Shown: one piece after another, positions 43,148 through 53,816 of the stretch | Layout: each line of letters opens with the position of its first letter | Numbering within the stretch: the first letter of the stretch is position 1 | NCBI GenBank assembly: GCA_023053575.1 | Contig: JAKZAP010000022.1 | Coordinates: 16,038,518 to 16,102,517, forward strand | Length of the DNA: 64,000 nt | Direction: 5' to 3' | Origin: Branchinecta lynchi | Taxonomy: Eukaryota > Arthropoda > Branchiopoda > Anostraca > Branchinectidae | Position numbers and translations under genes: made by a program | Notes under the pieces: generated by a model | Seen by the model: the letters and a program-made list of their open reading frames with translations, nothing else | Told to the model about the DNA's origin: nothing | The model's database searches: none

Positions 43148-43440
43148 AGTGTGTTCCACCCTTCTACAAATAGTAACTATTAGTTACTATGTCCGTTCCA
43201 ACCTCGCCAAAAGTTACTACGCTGACCGTTCCAACCTTCTCGAAGTAGTAACTATTTGCTTACCACACTCGGGAGCGTAGTAAGCGTAGTAACTACGGAT
43301 CTCTGTAACGTGATTGGACGGATTCGCCCGCGGCATGATATTCTGCTGGAAAATAGAAAAATCGTTCCAGCCTTGACGGCAAAAGGCCAGAATTCGTGAC
43401 GTCACGCGTAGTAACTACGGTAAGTAGGATGGAACACACC
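43148..43440. mobile_element. GTTCCACCC-family inverted-repeat element with possible 5 bp duplication
   Basis: The ends are AGTGTGTTCCACCCTTCTA and AGTAGGATGGAACACACC. CTTTG flanks both sides (43143-43147, 43441-43445). Internal repeats AGTAACTATTAGTTACTA and GTAGTAACTA lie near both ends. This is the best-preserved copy. Confidence 0.82.
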
Positions 43441-43507
43441 CTTTGTAACGTTGCTGTTCAGTAATCCTGCAGTATAGGTAGTGAACTGAAAGACAGAAAT
43501 GCTTCTC

Positions 43508-43577
43508 AGGCGGGGTGTGAACTGATGACCTTTGGCTTACAAGGTCACTGCTCCAAAACTAAGCTACATTGGGCTTG
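43508..43577 (-). pseudogene. tRNA-like sequence, Thr(UGU)-like, degenerate
   Basis: On the minus strand: TAGCTTAGTTTTGGAGCA as D-arm, CTTGTAA as anticodon loop with anticodon TGT, AAAGGTC, then GTTCACACCCC as a T-arm-like part. Acceptor-stem pairing is poor (AGCCCAA against CCGCCTG) and the T-loop is altered. It is probably a pseudogene or SINE head, not a working tRNA. Confidence 0.45.
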
Positions 43578-44003
43578 TGAACATAGGTTGCAAACCTTAC
43601 AGTATAGTAAGATATAGAGGGCTATAGGAACATTGGTCCTGCCAGGCAAATTCGTCGAAGCAGTTCAAAAGGCGATTCTGGCGGTCTGGAAAGCTCCGCG
43701 AGCTTATGCGCCAGCTGTTCTTGCGACTTCGACTAAAAGTCGCTTCGTTTTCCAGAGCTGTTCTCGCGCTTCGCTAGTTTTCGACTGGGAAAGGGAATCC
43801 ACTTCGCGAGTAGAAAGTGATTTCAGCAAGTTAGCGAGAAGTTGAAAATGTGCAACTTAGGCTCAGCGACTTTTTGCTTGTTCTTGCGCTCGACGGATTC
43901 TCGCTTTGCTTTTCGGAAAGCGAATCGAAGAAATCGCCCTCAAATCTCCATGTCACGGGATTGGATAGTAAAACGTGAAGACGGGTCCATCTTTCCTATT
44001 ATT

Positions 44004-47000
44004 GTGTTGCGAGAGCAACACTTTGGTTTTGTCCTCGTTTTTTTTTTTTTTTTTTTTTTTTTTTTCCTATGACTCCGATTTCATTTTATTCCTGGTAACT
44101 GAGAAGGGTCTACCCTGTGCGGTTTTTACGGAAAGTGTGGACCTTAGGCCGGATTGATGAATATGACATTACATTTTGGAAAGCTCCGTAGAACTCTTGC
44201 CTGGGGCCAATAAGGATGGTTTTTGCTTGTCCGCGAGCCAGAGCCTACGGTTTGCGAAGTGAAGTGGAGTTGTATAGCCTATGTCAGAGAGGACTATCTG
44301 AAGTTGTGTAGCGAACCTTTCGTTTCATCAAAAGATGTTTCTGCTTTCGAGTGGAAAGCTCCGTTCTAGCACGCAAGCAGGCAGGCACCAGTTTCAAATT
44401 GAAGATGGACTAAAATCTATAAGTGTTAAATATATGCGGCAGTTAGCCGGCCCCACAGCCAACATATCTTCTTTGAGTGATAAATAGAAAAATCTACAGA
44501 GACAAAAAAGTGGCTTTTTCCCACGGGTCCGAAAGTGCTGCCATCTATTGTTTCTGTCCATGTCTGCGACGATTTCAGCTGAGTTTATAATATTTTTTTT
44601 TTGCACTTTGGTTTGTGGTAGAGTAACGGTATCAGATGTGCCTCTTAAACTTTAAAAGTTCTCTCATTGCTAAAGAAACTAAAGCTTATCCTTTGCTCCT
44701 TTCTAAGTCGTGACGTTAGAAAGTTGGCCTACGGCAAAAAAGTAAACTTTTGAACTAAGACAGGTAGAATTTTTTTTTCGACGGCAATCGATAGCGATTG
44801 ATGAGCTGATCAAAGTATATGTCATCCATTTTTTGGTACAAAAATTCCTTCATGAGATACACCAGTTTGAAAATTTCAAAGGGGTTGACAACTTCATAGT
44901 AAGGTACATTGAAACCATAAATAGGCGATACCAGTTATGATACATATATGGGACTTTTAAGCAACAGTCGACTGTTAGCCCATAATCATCTTCGGTAATG
45001 AGGGGTTTGCAGCTTTTGCTAGTTGGTATACCTGTTATCTGTTTCCGGTGTATTCGATGGTAAGAACAATTTGGTTCCCAATGGTAAGATATGCAAGGGA
45101 CTTGTAAGTAATAATCGGCTGTTATGCTACAATCATCTTCTGCGATGATGGGTTTGCAGCTTTTGCTAGCTGGTGTACCCATTATTTGTTTCCGGTTAAC
45201 TTAATGTATATCACGGGAGAGGGACTTGTAAGTAGGAATCGGTTCACGAGGGGCTAGGAATTTTTGCAAATGGGTGCACATTGTATTCGATTTCTATAAA
45301 TCTGGATACAAACGGATACAAACGAAAATGTAAAGCAATGAGGTAGTTTCATAATAATTAATAGTGTCATCTATGGTATTTTAATCCTGAAAAGTTACGG
45401 ATAGCTTTATATTACCAACTAGGGTAAGAAAGTTTGTGTCGATGGTCTATCAATGTAACCGAGGATTAACTGTTTACACAACGGATACAAACGAAAATGT
45501 AAAGCAATGACGTAGTTTCATAATAATTAATAGTGTCATCTATGGTATTTTAATCCTGAAAAGTTACGGATAGCTTTCTATTACCAACTAGATTATATAA
45601 GATATTGTTCCAAGTTTTCATCCGTCACGATGTCTACGATTGAAAAGGATAAAGTACAACTGACTGCAAAGTTAATTTAGTCCCTTCTTCCTACATATTT
45701 TGTTGTTGTTTTTACAACGCTGAAGAATACCTTTTGATCATATGATTAATTTTTTTAGAACATCCCGTTTAAAAAGCTTATGCTATAATGATCTTCAGCG
45801 ATGAGGGGCTTGCAACTTTTGATAGCTGGTATATCCATTATTTGTTTCCGGTGAATTTGATGTCAATCACGGGAGACGGACTTGTAAGTAAGAATCGGTT
45901 CACGAGGGGCTAGAAATTTTTGAAAATTGGTGCACATTGTATTCGATTTCTGTAAATATGACAGTAAGAAAGTTTGTATCGATGGTCTATCGCTATAACC
46001 TAGGATTAACTGTTTACGCAACGGGTACAAACGATACGGTAATGTAAAACAATAAGGTAATTTTGTAATAATTAATAGTGTCATCTATGGTATTTTAATC
46101 CTGAAAATTTACGGATAGCTTTATAATATCAACTAGATTATATAAGATATTGTTCCAAGTTTTCATCCGTCACGATATCTACGATTGAAAAGGATAAAGT
46201 TCAACTTCGACGGCAATCGATAGCCGCTGATGAGCTGATCAAAGTATATGACATCCATTTTTTGGTACAAAAATTCCTTCATGAGATACAACAGTTTGAA
46301 AGTTTCAAGGGGTTGACAACTTCAGTAGTAAGGTACACACTGAAACCAAAAATAGGCGATACCAGTTGTGAGACATTTAGGGGACCTGTACGCGACAGGC
46401 GACTGTTAGCTCATAATATCTTCGGCAATGAGGGGTTTGCAGCTCTCGCTAGTTGGCGTACCTGTCATTTGATGAACAATTTGGTTCCCAAATGTAAAAC
46501 ATGCAAGGGACTTGTAAGTAATAATCGGCTGTTATGCTACACAAATCTTCAGCGATGAGGGGTTTGCAACTTTTGCTAGTCGGTGTACCCATTATTTTTA
46601 TCCGGTGAACTTGATGTCTATCACGGGAAAGGGACTTGTCAGTAGAATCGGTGCACGAGGGGCTAGAAATTTGTGCAAATTGTTGCACATTGTATTCGAT
46701 TTATATAAGTCTGACGGTAAGAAAGTTTGTATCGTTGGTCTGTCGCTGTAACCTAGAATTTACTGTTAACGCAACCGGTACAAACGATACTGTAATGTAA
46801 AACAAGGTAGTTTCGTAATAATTAATAGTGTCATCTATGGTATTTTAATCCTAAAAAGTTACGGATAGCTTTGTAATACCAACTAGATTATATAGGATAT
46901 TATTCCAAGTTTTCATCCGTCACGATGTCTACGATTGAAAAGGATAAAGTTCAACTGACTGCAAAGTCAATTTAGTCCCTTTTTCCGATATGCTTTTGTT

Positions 47001-47856
47001 GTGGTTAGGGCAATCGATAGCCCTTGAAGAGCTGATCAAAATATATGCCATCCATTTTTTTGAACAAAAATCCTTCATGAGATAAACCAGTTTGAAAGTT
47101 TCAAGGGGTTGACACCTTCAGGAGTAAGGTACACACTGAAACCAAAAATAGGCGATACCAGTTGTGAGACATGTAAGGGACTTGTAAGCAACAGTCGACT
47201 GTTATCTCATAATCATCTTCGGCAACGAGGAGTTTGCAGCTTTTGCTAGTTGGTATACCTGTTATTTGTCTCAGGTGTATTCGATGGTAAGAACAATTTT
47301 GTTCCCAATTGTAAGACATGCATGGGACTTGTAAGTAATAATCGGCTTTTATGCTATAATCATCTTCAGCGATGAGGGGCTTGCAACTTTTGATAGCTGG
47401 TGTATCCATTATTTGTTTCCGGTGAATTTGATGTCAATCACGGGAGACGGACTTGTAAGTAAGATCGGTTCACGAGGGGCTAGAAATTTTTGAAAATTGG
47501 TGCACATTGTATTCGATTTCTGTAAATATGACAGTAAGAAAGTTTGTATCGATGGTCTATCGGTATAACCTAGGATTAACTGTTTACGCAACGGGTACAA
47601 ACGATACGATAATGTAAAACAATAAGGTAGTTTTGTAATAATTAATAGTGTCATCTATGGTATTCTAATCCTGAAACGTTACGGATAGCCTTCTTCCGAT
47701 ATTGTTTTGTTGTTGGTTTTACAACGCTAAAGAACAGCTTTTGATTATGTGATTATTTTTTTTAGAACATACCGTTTTAAAAGCTTCGGTAAGTTGACAA
47801 TTTCAGCATTTAACCGACAGCGAAGAAACAAAACCAAAGTGTTGCTCTCGCAACAC
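44004..47856. mobile_element. 3.85 kb block bracketed by perfect 28 bp inverted repeats
   Basis: 44004-44031 and 47829-47856 are exact reverse complements. Each contains GTGTTGC-GAGA-GCAACAC, itself a hairpin, joined to CTTTGGTTTTG. No clear target duplication flanks them. Inside is a 24-T run (44038-44065) and a set of diverged tandem units (44780-47690). No coding region was recognised. It lies in intron 3 of the TMEM248-like gene. Confidence 0.6.
44780..47690. repeat. Diverged large tandem units with nested 145 bp subunits
   Basis: The start motif CGACGGCAATCGATAGC, then TGAGCTGATCAAA, occurs at about 44781, 46208 and, less complete, 47010. TTAATAGTGTCATCTATGG closes segments near 45367, 45535, 46085, 46835 and 47655. 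Subunits of about 145 bp repeat GGGACTTGTAAGTAATAATC, ATCATCTTC-GCGATGAGGGG, TTGCAGCTTTTGCTAG and TGGTGTACCCATTATTTG. Copies differ by many substitutions and indels. Confidence 0.8.
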
Positions 47857-47913
47857 TTTAGCCGGCGAAGCCGGACAAAGGTTGCCGCAACACTTCACGT
47901 TGCCCGGGCAACG
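47838..47913. repeat. Cluster of three consecutive short hairpins
   Basis: AAAGTGTTGC-TCTC-GCAACACTTT, then GCCGGC-GAA-GCCGG, then the perfect palindrome ACGTTGCCCGGGCAACGT. Hairpins of this GC-rich type also fill 43690-43930 on the far side of the block (GCGACTT-CGACTAA-AAGTCGC). Confidence 0.8.
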
Positions 47914-48238
47914 TAGGTCTAGTTAATCCTGCAGTATCTTCGATAACGACAGAATAGCTTTGGCCGAGTGCACTTTAAGTTGATCAGCTAGAAATCCCTA
48001 ATCTGTACATGAACTCAGAACCTCCGTATCTGGGGTGATATGTCACTTGAAGCCTTTTCCTTGGCTGCAAATGATATGTGCTTGCTAAACTTTAGTGGAT
48101 GCGTGAATTTGAATTTTCTAATGTTGCGGAACAAGGAGAGAGCGTATGCGTATGACCTGGGAGTATGAATCGGTGGGTACAGTTAGGAGGTCCTTTTTAT
48201 CGATATCCTTTATAAACAGACTCCACTTTTTTTTTCAG

Positions 48239-48376
48239 GAAGAACGTTATCGCATATCCATGCATTTACTGGTTACAACATGCTTCCTGCTTACAACAGT
48301 GCTTTTCCTGATGTGTGTTGCGTGTGTGAAAGGTGCCCGAACAGTCCTTCCCGGAGAAGGTTACCGAGTGATGTGA
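48239..48376 (+). CDS. TMEM248/TMEM219-family protein, last coding exon
   Basis: The acceptor is a T-run followed by CAG. Coding is in phase 0 directly after exon 3 (YLSE|EERYRISMHL). It encodes EERYRI, the second membrane helix SMHLLVTTCFLLTTVLFLMC, then VACVKGARTVLPGEGYRVM and the stop TGA at 48374-48376. It matches the DDDRSLINLHL-membrane helix-KGRPSK tail of TMEM248. The cytosolic tail is shorter than in vertebrates. No canonical AATAAA was seen in the next few hundred bases, so the 3' end is unplaced. Confidence 0.9.
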   Translation, partial: EERYRISMHLLVTTCFLLTTVLFLMCVACVKGARTVLPGEGYRVM

Positions 48377-48852
48377 AGTGAAGTACCAGTGGACCATCAG
48401 AAACTCTGGTGACTACCATACGTCTAAAACGTGATCAATTGGAAAGGAAGAAAAAACCCAGTGTCGTTCTGACCTCTTCCTTTTTAGGAGGAATGATACG
48501 ATGTTGGGTTGGGCCCGGACTTCATCCTCACATTAGGCTTGATGTTGGAAGAAATGTACTCTGTGCCTTAAGTTCGAGGGGCTTACATTCCCTACGCTCA
48601 ATTTTCTTTAAGGCTTAAGTCAACCTGCATGTTTCTTAAGCTCATGTTTTCGAGTGCGGCCTTGCATGTCGTTGTGCGTGACGTATAACGTGCAGTTTAC
48701 GATGTAAAATATGCATGGTTGAGCCGGCTGACTCCGGTTGCCTGAGAAAAGCCTTCAGACTTTCCTCCAGCTCCGCCGTCTCAGACTCCTCGAAGAGCAT
48801 TTCATCACACAAGGAAGAATAGCTAGCTCATAGAAAAGATGAGGAAAGCAAT
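48377..48852 (+). other. Probable 3' UTR and downstream sequence of the TMEM248-like gene
   Basis: No repeat was recognised. Polyadenylation site not identified. Confidence 0.4.
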
Positions 48853-51417
48853 AGTTGCGTTTTTGAAGAAACCATGGTATCTGATACCACGGTCAAAAGG
48901 CGTCTTTGCAGTTATCGTAGTATCTGGGCAGTTATCGTGGTAACAGATATCTAGATACCACGGTCCACCCGTGGTAACTGGTCGTGGTATCTGAAAAAGG
49001 CATCTCACTTTCATCAATTTTTGTCAAATTGGTGGGAAAGAAGTCTGGTACTTGGTGATGCGACTGACTATCTGTTTTTATGGCACTTGAGCTTACTCAA
49101 GTGCCATATAGCGATTGTAATTTCTGTCCGTCAGTCGGTCTGTCAGTCCCGGTTTTGCTAGTTCGGGCACTTCCAGATAAGCTAGGACGATGAAACTTGG
49201 CAGGCATATCAGGAACTGGACCAGATTAAATTAGAAATGGTCGCTTCCCCGATCTGACCATCTGGAGGGGAGTCGAGGGAGGGGGAATCAGGAAAAAATA
49301 GGAAAAATTAGATATTTTTAGCTTAGGAACGGGTGATCGGATCTTAATGAAACTTGATATATGGAAGGACTTCGTGTCTCAGACCTCCATTTTAAATCCA
49401 GACCGGATCCGGTGACATTGGGGGGGAGTTGGAGGGGGAAACCGGAAATCTTGGAAAACACTTAGAATGGAGGGATCCGGATGAAACTTGGTGAAAAGTA
49501 CAAGCAAAAGTCCTAGATACGTGACTGATATAACCGGAACGGATCTGCTCACTTTGGGGGAGTTGGGGGGGGGGAGAAGTCCGAATTTGTAGTGATCCCG
49601 CGAGTTCCGTGCTTCCTGATGTGCTGGGACGATGGAAATTGACAGGCATGTCTGGGACCCGACCAGATTAAATAGGAAATCGTCAATTCCCCGATTCGAC
49701 CATCTGGGGGGGAGGGAGGGTGAAGCCAGAATTTGAGGTATTTTTAGCTTGCGAACGGGTGATCGGATCTTGATGAAAGTTGATTTTTAGGATGACCTCG
49801 TGTCTCAGACATCTCACTTTAAATCCGGGCCGGATCCGGAAATTTTGAGAAACGCTTAGAGTGGAGGGATCGGGATGAAACTTGGTGGGAAAAACAAGCA
49901 CAAGTCCTAGACACGTCATTGACATAACTGGACCGGATCAGGGCACTGTGGGGGAGTTGGGGTGGGGGTCCGGATTTCTAGCGATCCCCCGAGTTCGGCA
50001 TACTTCCTGATGTCCTAGGGCGATGAAACTTGGCAGGTATGTCAGGGATCCGAACAGATTGACATGAGAACAGCCGTTTCCCCGACCCGACCATCGTGAG
50101 GGGAGTGGGTGGATGGGGATTCCGGATTCTAGTGGCGTGCATAACTTTTGAACGGGTGATCGGATTTGAATGAAACTTGTCTGGTGAGCTATCGCCTCGG
50201 ACGTTCAGTGTCACGTCCGGGTCGGGTCCAATACCTGTGGGGATGGGGGGGTGGAAAACTCAAGAAACTTTAAAAGCAGAGGGATTGGGACGAAACTTAA
50301 TGGATGGCACAAGCATTAGGCCTAGATGAAATTGACGGAGCCAGATGGTTTCGGAGCACTGTGGTGGGAGTTGGAGGGGTTTCCTGAAATTCCGGTAGTC
50401 GTGAGTTAGAATAGTTCCAGATGTAAAACGACAACGAAACTTTGCAGGCATATTGGCGACCCGAATTATCTTGACTTGAGAACCTGACACAACATGCCCC
50501 CGAAAACTTCCGTTCCTAGATCTGAGCATTTTTTGGGGAGCAAGAGAAGAGAAATATGGAAATTGACTTCTATAAATTGCGAACGAGTGTTCTGGTTCGA
50601 GTGAAACTTCATGGGTGATACGAATCGATGGCCTCGACATGTAAAACATGCGTTCGAACCATATACGACCACGATTAGGGGAATTGGGGGTGGGGGGACT
50701 TTTGACATGCACAAAAACCAAACGGATGGACCGAATGAGATGCAAATTCGACAGTGCCGAGTTTATGCGGCCTATATTTGTTATTTGGCGTCAGGGCCGG
50801 ATTCGGCCAAGGTAGGGGGGGGGATACTGGAAACTTGCAGATAGGCTATGCTCCAATTTCAGTAAAACTTGATGGACAGGAACAGGGAATTAAGAGATTG
50901 GGCCCGAACCGGCTCCGACAACGTTGGTGGGAGGGGGGGGGGGGGTACCGGAACTTTTCAAAAATGCTCAGATTCGAGTGAAACTTGATAGATGGTATAA
51001 GGATGATGCCTTAGGTGGTCGATTTTTTTTTTATTCCGAACCAGATTCGGCCACGGTAGGTGGAGATAGAGTGAGTACCGGAAATCGTGTAGCACGTCTA
51101 GGGATCAAACAAATGGATTTATTGGGATGAAAGTTTGAACAGTCATGTGCATTTGCTACAGACAATCGAGAGATGCCGGAACTGCTCAGAAATGAGTGAA
51201 ACTAAATATCCTATTTCTATTTCCGAACCGCATTTTTGGATGGCGGGTGTATTTTGTAACGTTCTCATCTACTTTCTTGTACAGCCTACTCGTACAAGTG
51301 CCATATGGGCTCGTAGCTCTTGTTCTTTCGGGATGACTTCGAGAAGTGCAGTTTCGACAATTGTCGTTTTTGCAGAGCAACCGTAAATCAGATACCATGG
51401 TATCAGCAAAAACGCAA
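48853..51417. mobile_element. GCAGATACCATGGTATCTG element split by a CATATGGCACTTG element
   Basis: The left part 48853-49073 (GTTGCGTTTTTG, ACCATGGTATCTGATACCAC through TGACTATCTGTTTT) and right part 51324-51417 (TCTTTCGGGATGACTTCGAG through CAGATACCATGGTATCAG, CAAAAACGCAA) together equal 37753-38165. Joined, they restore the TATCAGTTTTTCTTTTGGGA-type continuity seen at 38007-38030. Confidence 0.8.
49074..51323 (-). mobile_element. CATATGGCACTTG element, full-length nested copy
   Basis: On the minus strand it begins ACAAGAGCTACGAGCCCATA and ends with the hairpin TATGGCACTTGAG-TAAG-CTCAAGTGCCATA, then AAAAACA. At least six direct units with CAAGTTTCATC, GATCACCCGTTCG and CCCCCTCC lie between. 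Both ends are fixed by the host element around it. Confidence 0.75.
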
Positions 51418-51710
51418 GTAGTGCAAATTGATTAGCTCGAAACTCAACCGGTGCCCACCAGACCGTCTTTTTGCCGAGGAAGACAAAATGAAGCAGAATA
51501 CTCTTGATGACTACTCTCCTTGCCAATGCAAAATCGCTGGACACCTATTGGAAAGATCCAAAAGCGGTATCAACTCGGGTATCACAGCTGCTCCCGAAGA
51601 TAGCCGTGATTTTTTGACACAGGATTTGAGTTGTTGAGTTTTAGTCGTTAGTGAGACGTTTTCTCGTTCTTCCTGAGGATCAGTGGCGTGTTTTGGACTT
51701 AGTCATGTAG

Positions 51711-52288
51711 AGCGTGTTCCGCCTTTCTAACAATAGTAACTATTAGTTACTACTTCCGTTCCAGCCTGACGAAAAGTTACTACGCTGACTTTTCCAACCT
51801 TCTCGAAATGGTAACTAATAGTAACTATTTGCTTACCATACTCGGGAGCGCAGTAAGCGTGGTAACTACGGGTCTCTGTACCGTGATTGGCTGGATTATC
51901 CCGTGGACTGATGTTTTATCAAAAATTAGAAATGCGTTCCAGCCTTGACGCCAAGAAGCGTTGAAATCACCATCATCACTTCCATATGGAAAAGTTGAAA
52001 TTTTTTCAACTTTTCCATATGGAAGTGATGATGGGGCCGAAAATCCGGGCAGGAATTCCAGACCGGTAGCTCCCGATCCAGATCGTGTGTTCGCACTATT
52101 ATGGGAGTTCCTGCTGAACCGGTAGTTTCTATCACTTATGATGTTCCCGACAATCATAAGTGAATTGTAACGATCGGAACAGTCGTCGAACGAAATTAAT
52201 AAGAGAGATTAGCTACGGTGGCGTCTGGAACGAAAATATTGTTAAAAATAGTAACGGCCGTAACTAATAACTACTGGTTGGAACGCTG
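51711..52288. mobile_element. GTTCCACCC-family element containing a perfect hairpin insert
   Basis: The left end GCGTGTTCCGCCTTTCTA, AGTAACTATTAGTTACTA; the right end AACTAATAACTACTGGTTGGAACGC. Its middle is enlarged relative to 43148-43440. The extra DNA includes the 65 nt perfect palindrome at 51970-52034. Confidence 0.7.
51970..52034. repeat. Perfect 31 bp-arm hairpin
   Basis: CCATCATCACTTCCATATGG and AAAAGTTGAAA form one arm, a three-T loop follows, and the complement follows with no mismatch. Its neighbour sequence departs from other copies of the host family just left of this point. Confidence 0.95.
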
Positions 52289-53816
52289 CCTAAGCAACCT
52301 CCAGTATGTAAAGATCTCTTGGTCTCAGCGTTTGCTTCCCGGAAATGAGTGAGAATTTCGGGTTTCGTCGTGAGTCGTAACTTTCCACTGAAATGTAAGA
52401 GCTCCTTGAGACAACTTGTCGAATTGAGAAACTACGACCGAACTCGAGGTATATTCTTAACAACCTTCAGCTTGTACGCTTAAATTCCATCGTTATATCA
52501 CTTAGTGCTGGTAGTCGTGCAACCATCTGAGTATGATCAGGGACCCATGAATTTCCTGTAATGACTCGCCATTCAGGGGGCTTGTCATTTCCTATGCTTC
52601 TATGTTGCTATGTTGCCCGAGCTTCACCTAGTTTCCAAAAATTCCGCTTGGGTCCAACATGCGTTCTTGCTCAGATAGACAAAGTTTGTTGGCACAAGTC
52701 GGGACTATTCAGCATGACACCAGGTACCTAAGCTAGGACAAAAGATCCAGGATAGTCTTCCCTTCCAGAGAAATATTCCTAGTTCAGCACAACAGCTGCG
52801 AAAAATTTTGTCTATCTGGATAGTCGGGTATTTTATCCCGTGGGTATTTCTCTAACTATCTGACGCTCGGTCAAGAGCGCATCAGAAATCTCATATTGAC
52901 AAGCCCCCTGGATGGCGAGTCTTTACAGAAATTCATTGGTCCCTGGTATGATAGAGCACGTCCTCTCGGTCTGTGATCCTCAGTTTTAAAGTTTAGTTTG
53001 TACTTTGTTCTTACTAGCGTATATTACAATGGGTGTACCTTAAGTCCCGGTTTTACGTCAGTGACATCTAGCAGAATAGTCACAGTTTCAGCGTCGTAGC
53101 CGCTTTACGGTGAGATGCCAGGAGTGTTTGGATCTTAGTGATCTTCCTAGGAGCTGAGAGCTCCAGCCATTTGTTGGTAGTTTAATGGTATATTCTACAA
53201 GCGAAAACCAATTTGTTGCGAATTGTGAGTCTGTTGTTGGTTGTGGTGACGGTTTGAAGTGCCTTTGAGTGGCTGCGTTCGTTGCAGTCCAGGCTGTCTT
53301 TTTTTCTTTTTTGTTCACCAGTGTCTGGTTCTTCTCTTAAAACGCGTTTTTTGGTTCACCGATGAGTTGATGAAAACTTGCTAACTCGTCGATGAAGCCG
53401 GGCTCCCGGGCAGGCTCTGGCTAGTCCGGACCGGTGAGGTAAAACCGGACACCGGTTATAAGTCTAGTGAGTAGTCACCGGTGGATGCAAAAACGCCTTA
53501 TAAGAGTAATTAGAGACCACCGGTGAGGACTCCCGTGACAAAGAACGCAGCTAGTGTTATGTTCATTCCTTGAAGTTGGGCGGTATTGGTGTCATTCCTA
53601 ACAATTTGTTACGTGTCCTCGACACTGGTTAGGTTTTTGTTTTACTTTTTATACCGTTATCAGAACGATAAGAATAAAGAATGTTTCTGTGATTTTTCTG
53701 AAAAGATTGCTAAAATAGCTTCAAATCGGTTGGTCGATGTACTTCGGAGCCCTTTCGGTAGCCACCTGTTCAGGTGGTGAATTTAAAGCGTACTGTGGCA
53801 GGTCGGCTATAGAATA
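52289..53816. other. No gene or named repeat recognised
   Basis: Some inverted pairs (for example CAGGGGGCTTGTCA at 52575 with TGACAAGCCCCCTG at 52897, and AAATTCCTGTAATGACTCGCC against GGCGAGTCTTTACAG) suggest a fold-back of roughly 52540-52950, but the arms are patchy. No coding call is made. Confidence 0.45.
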
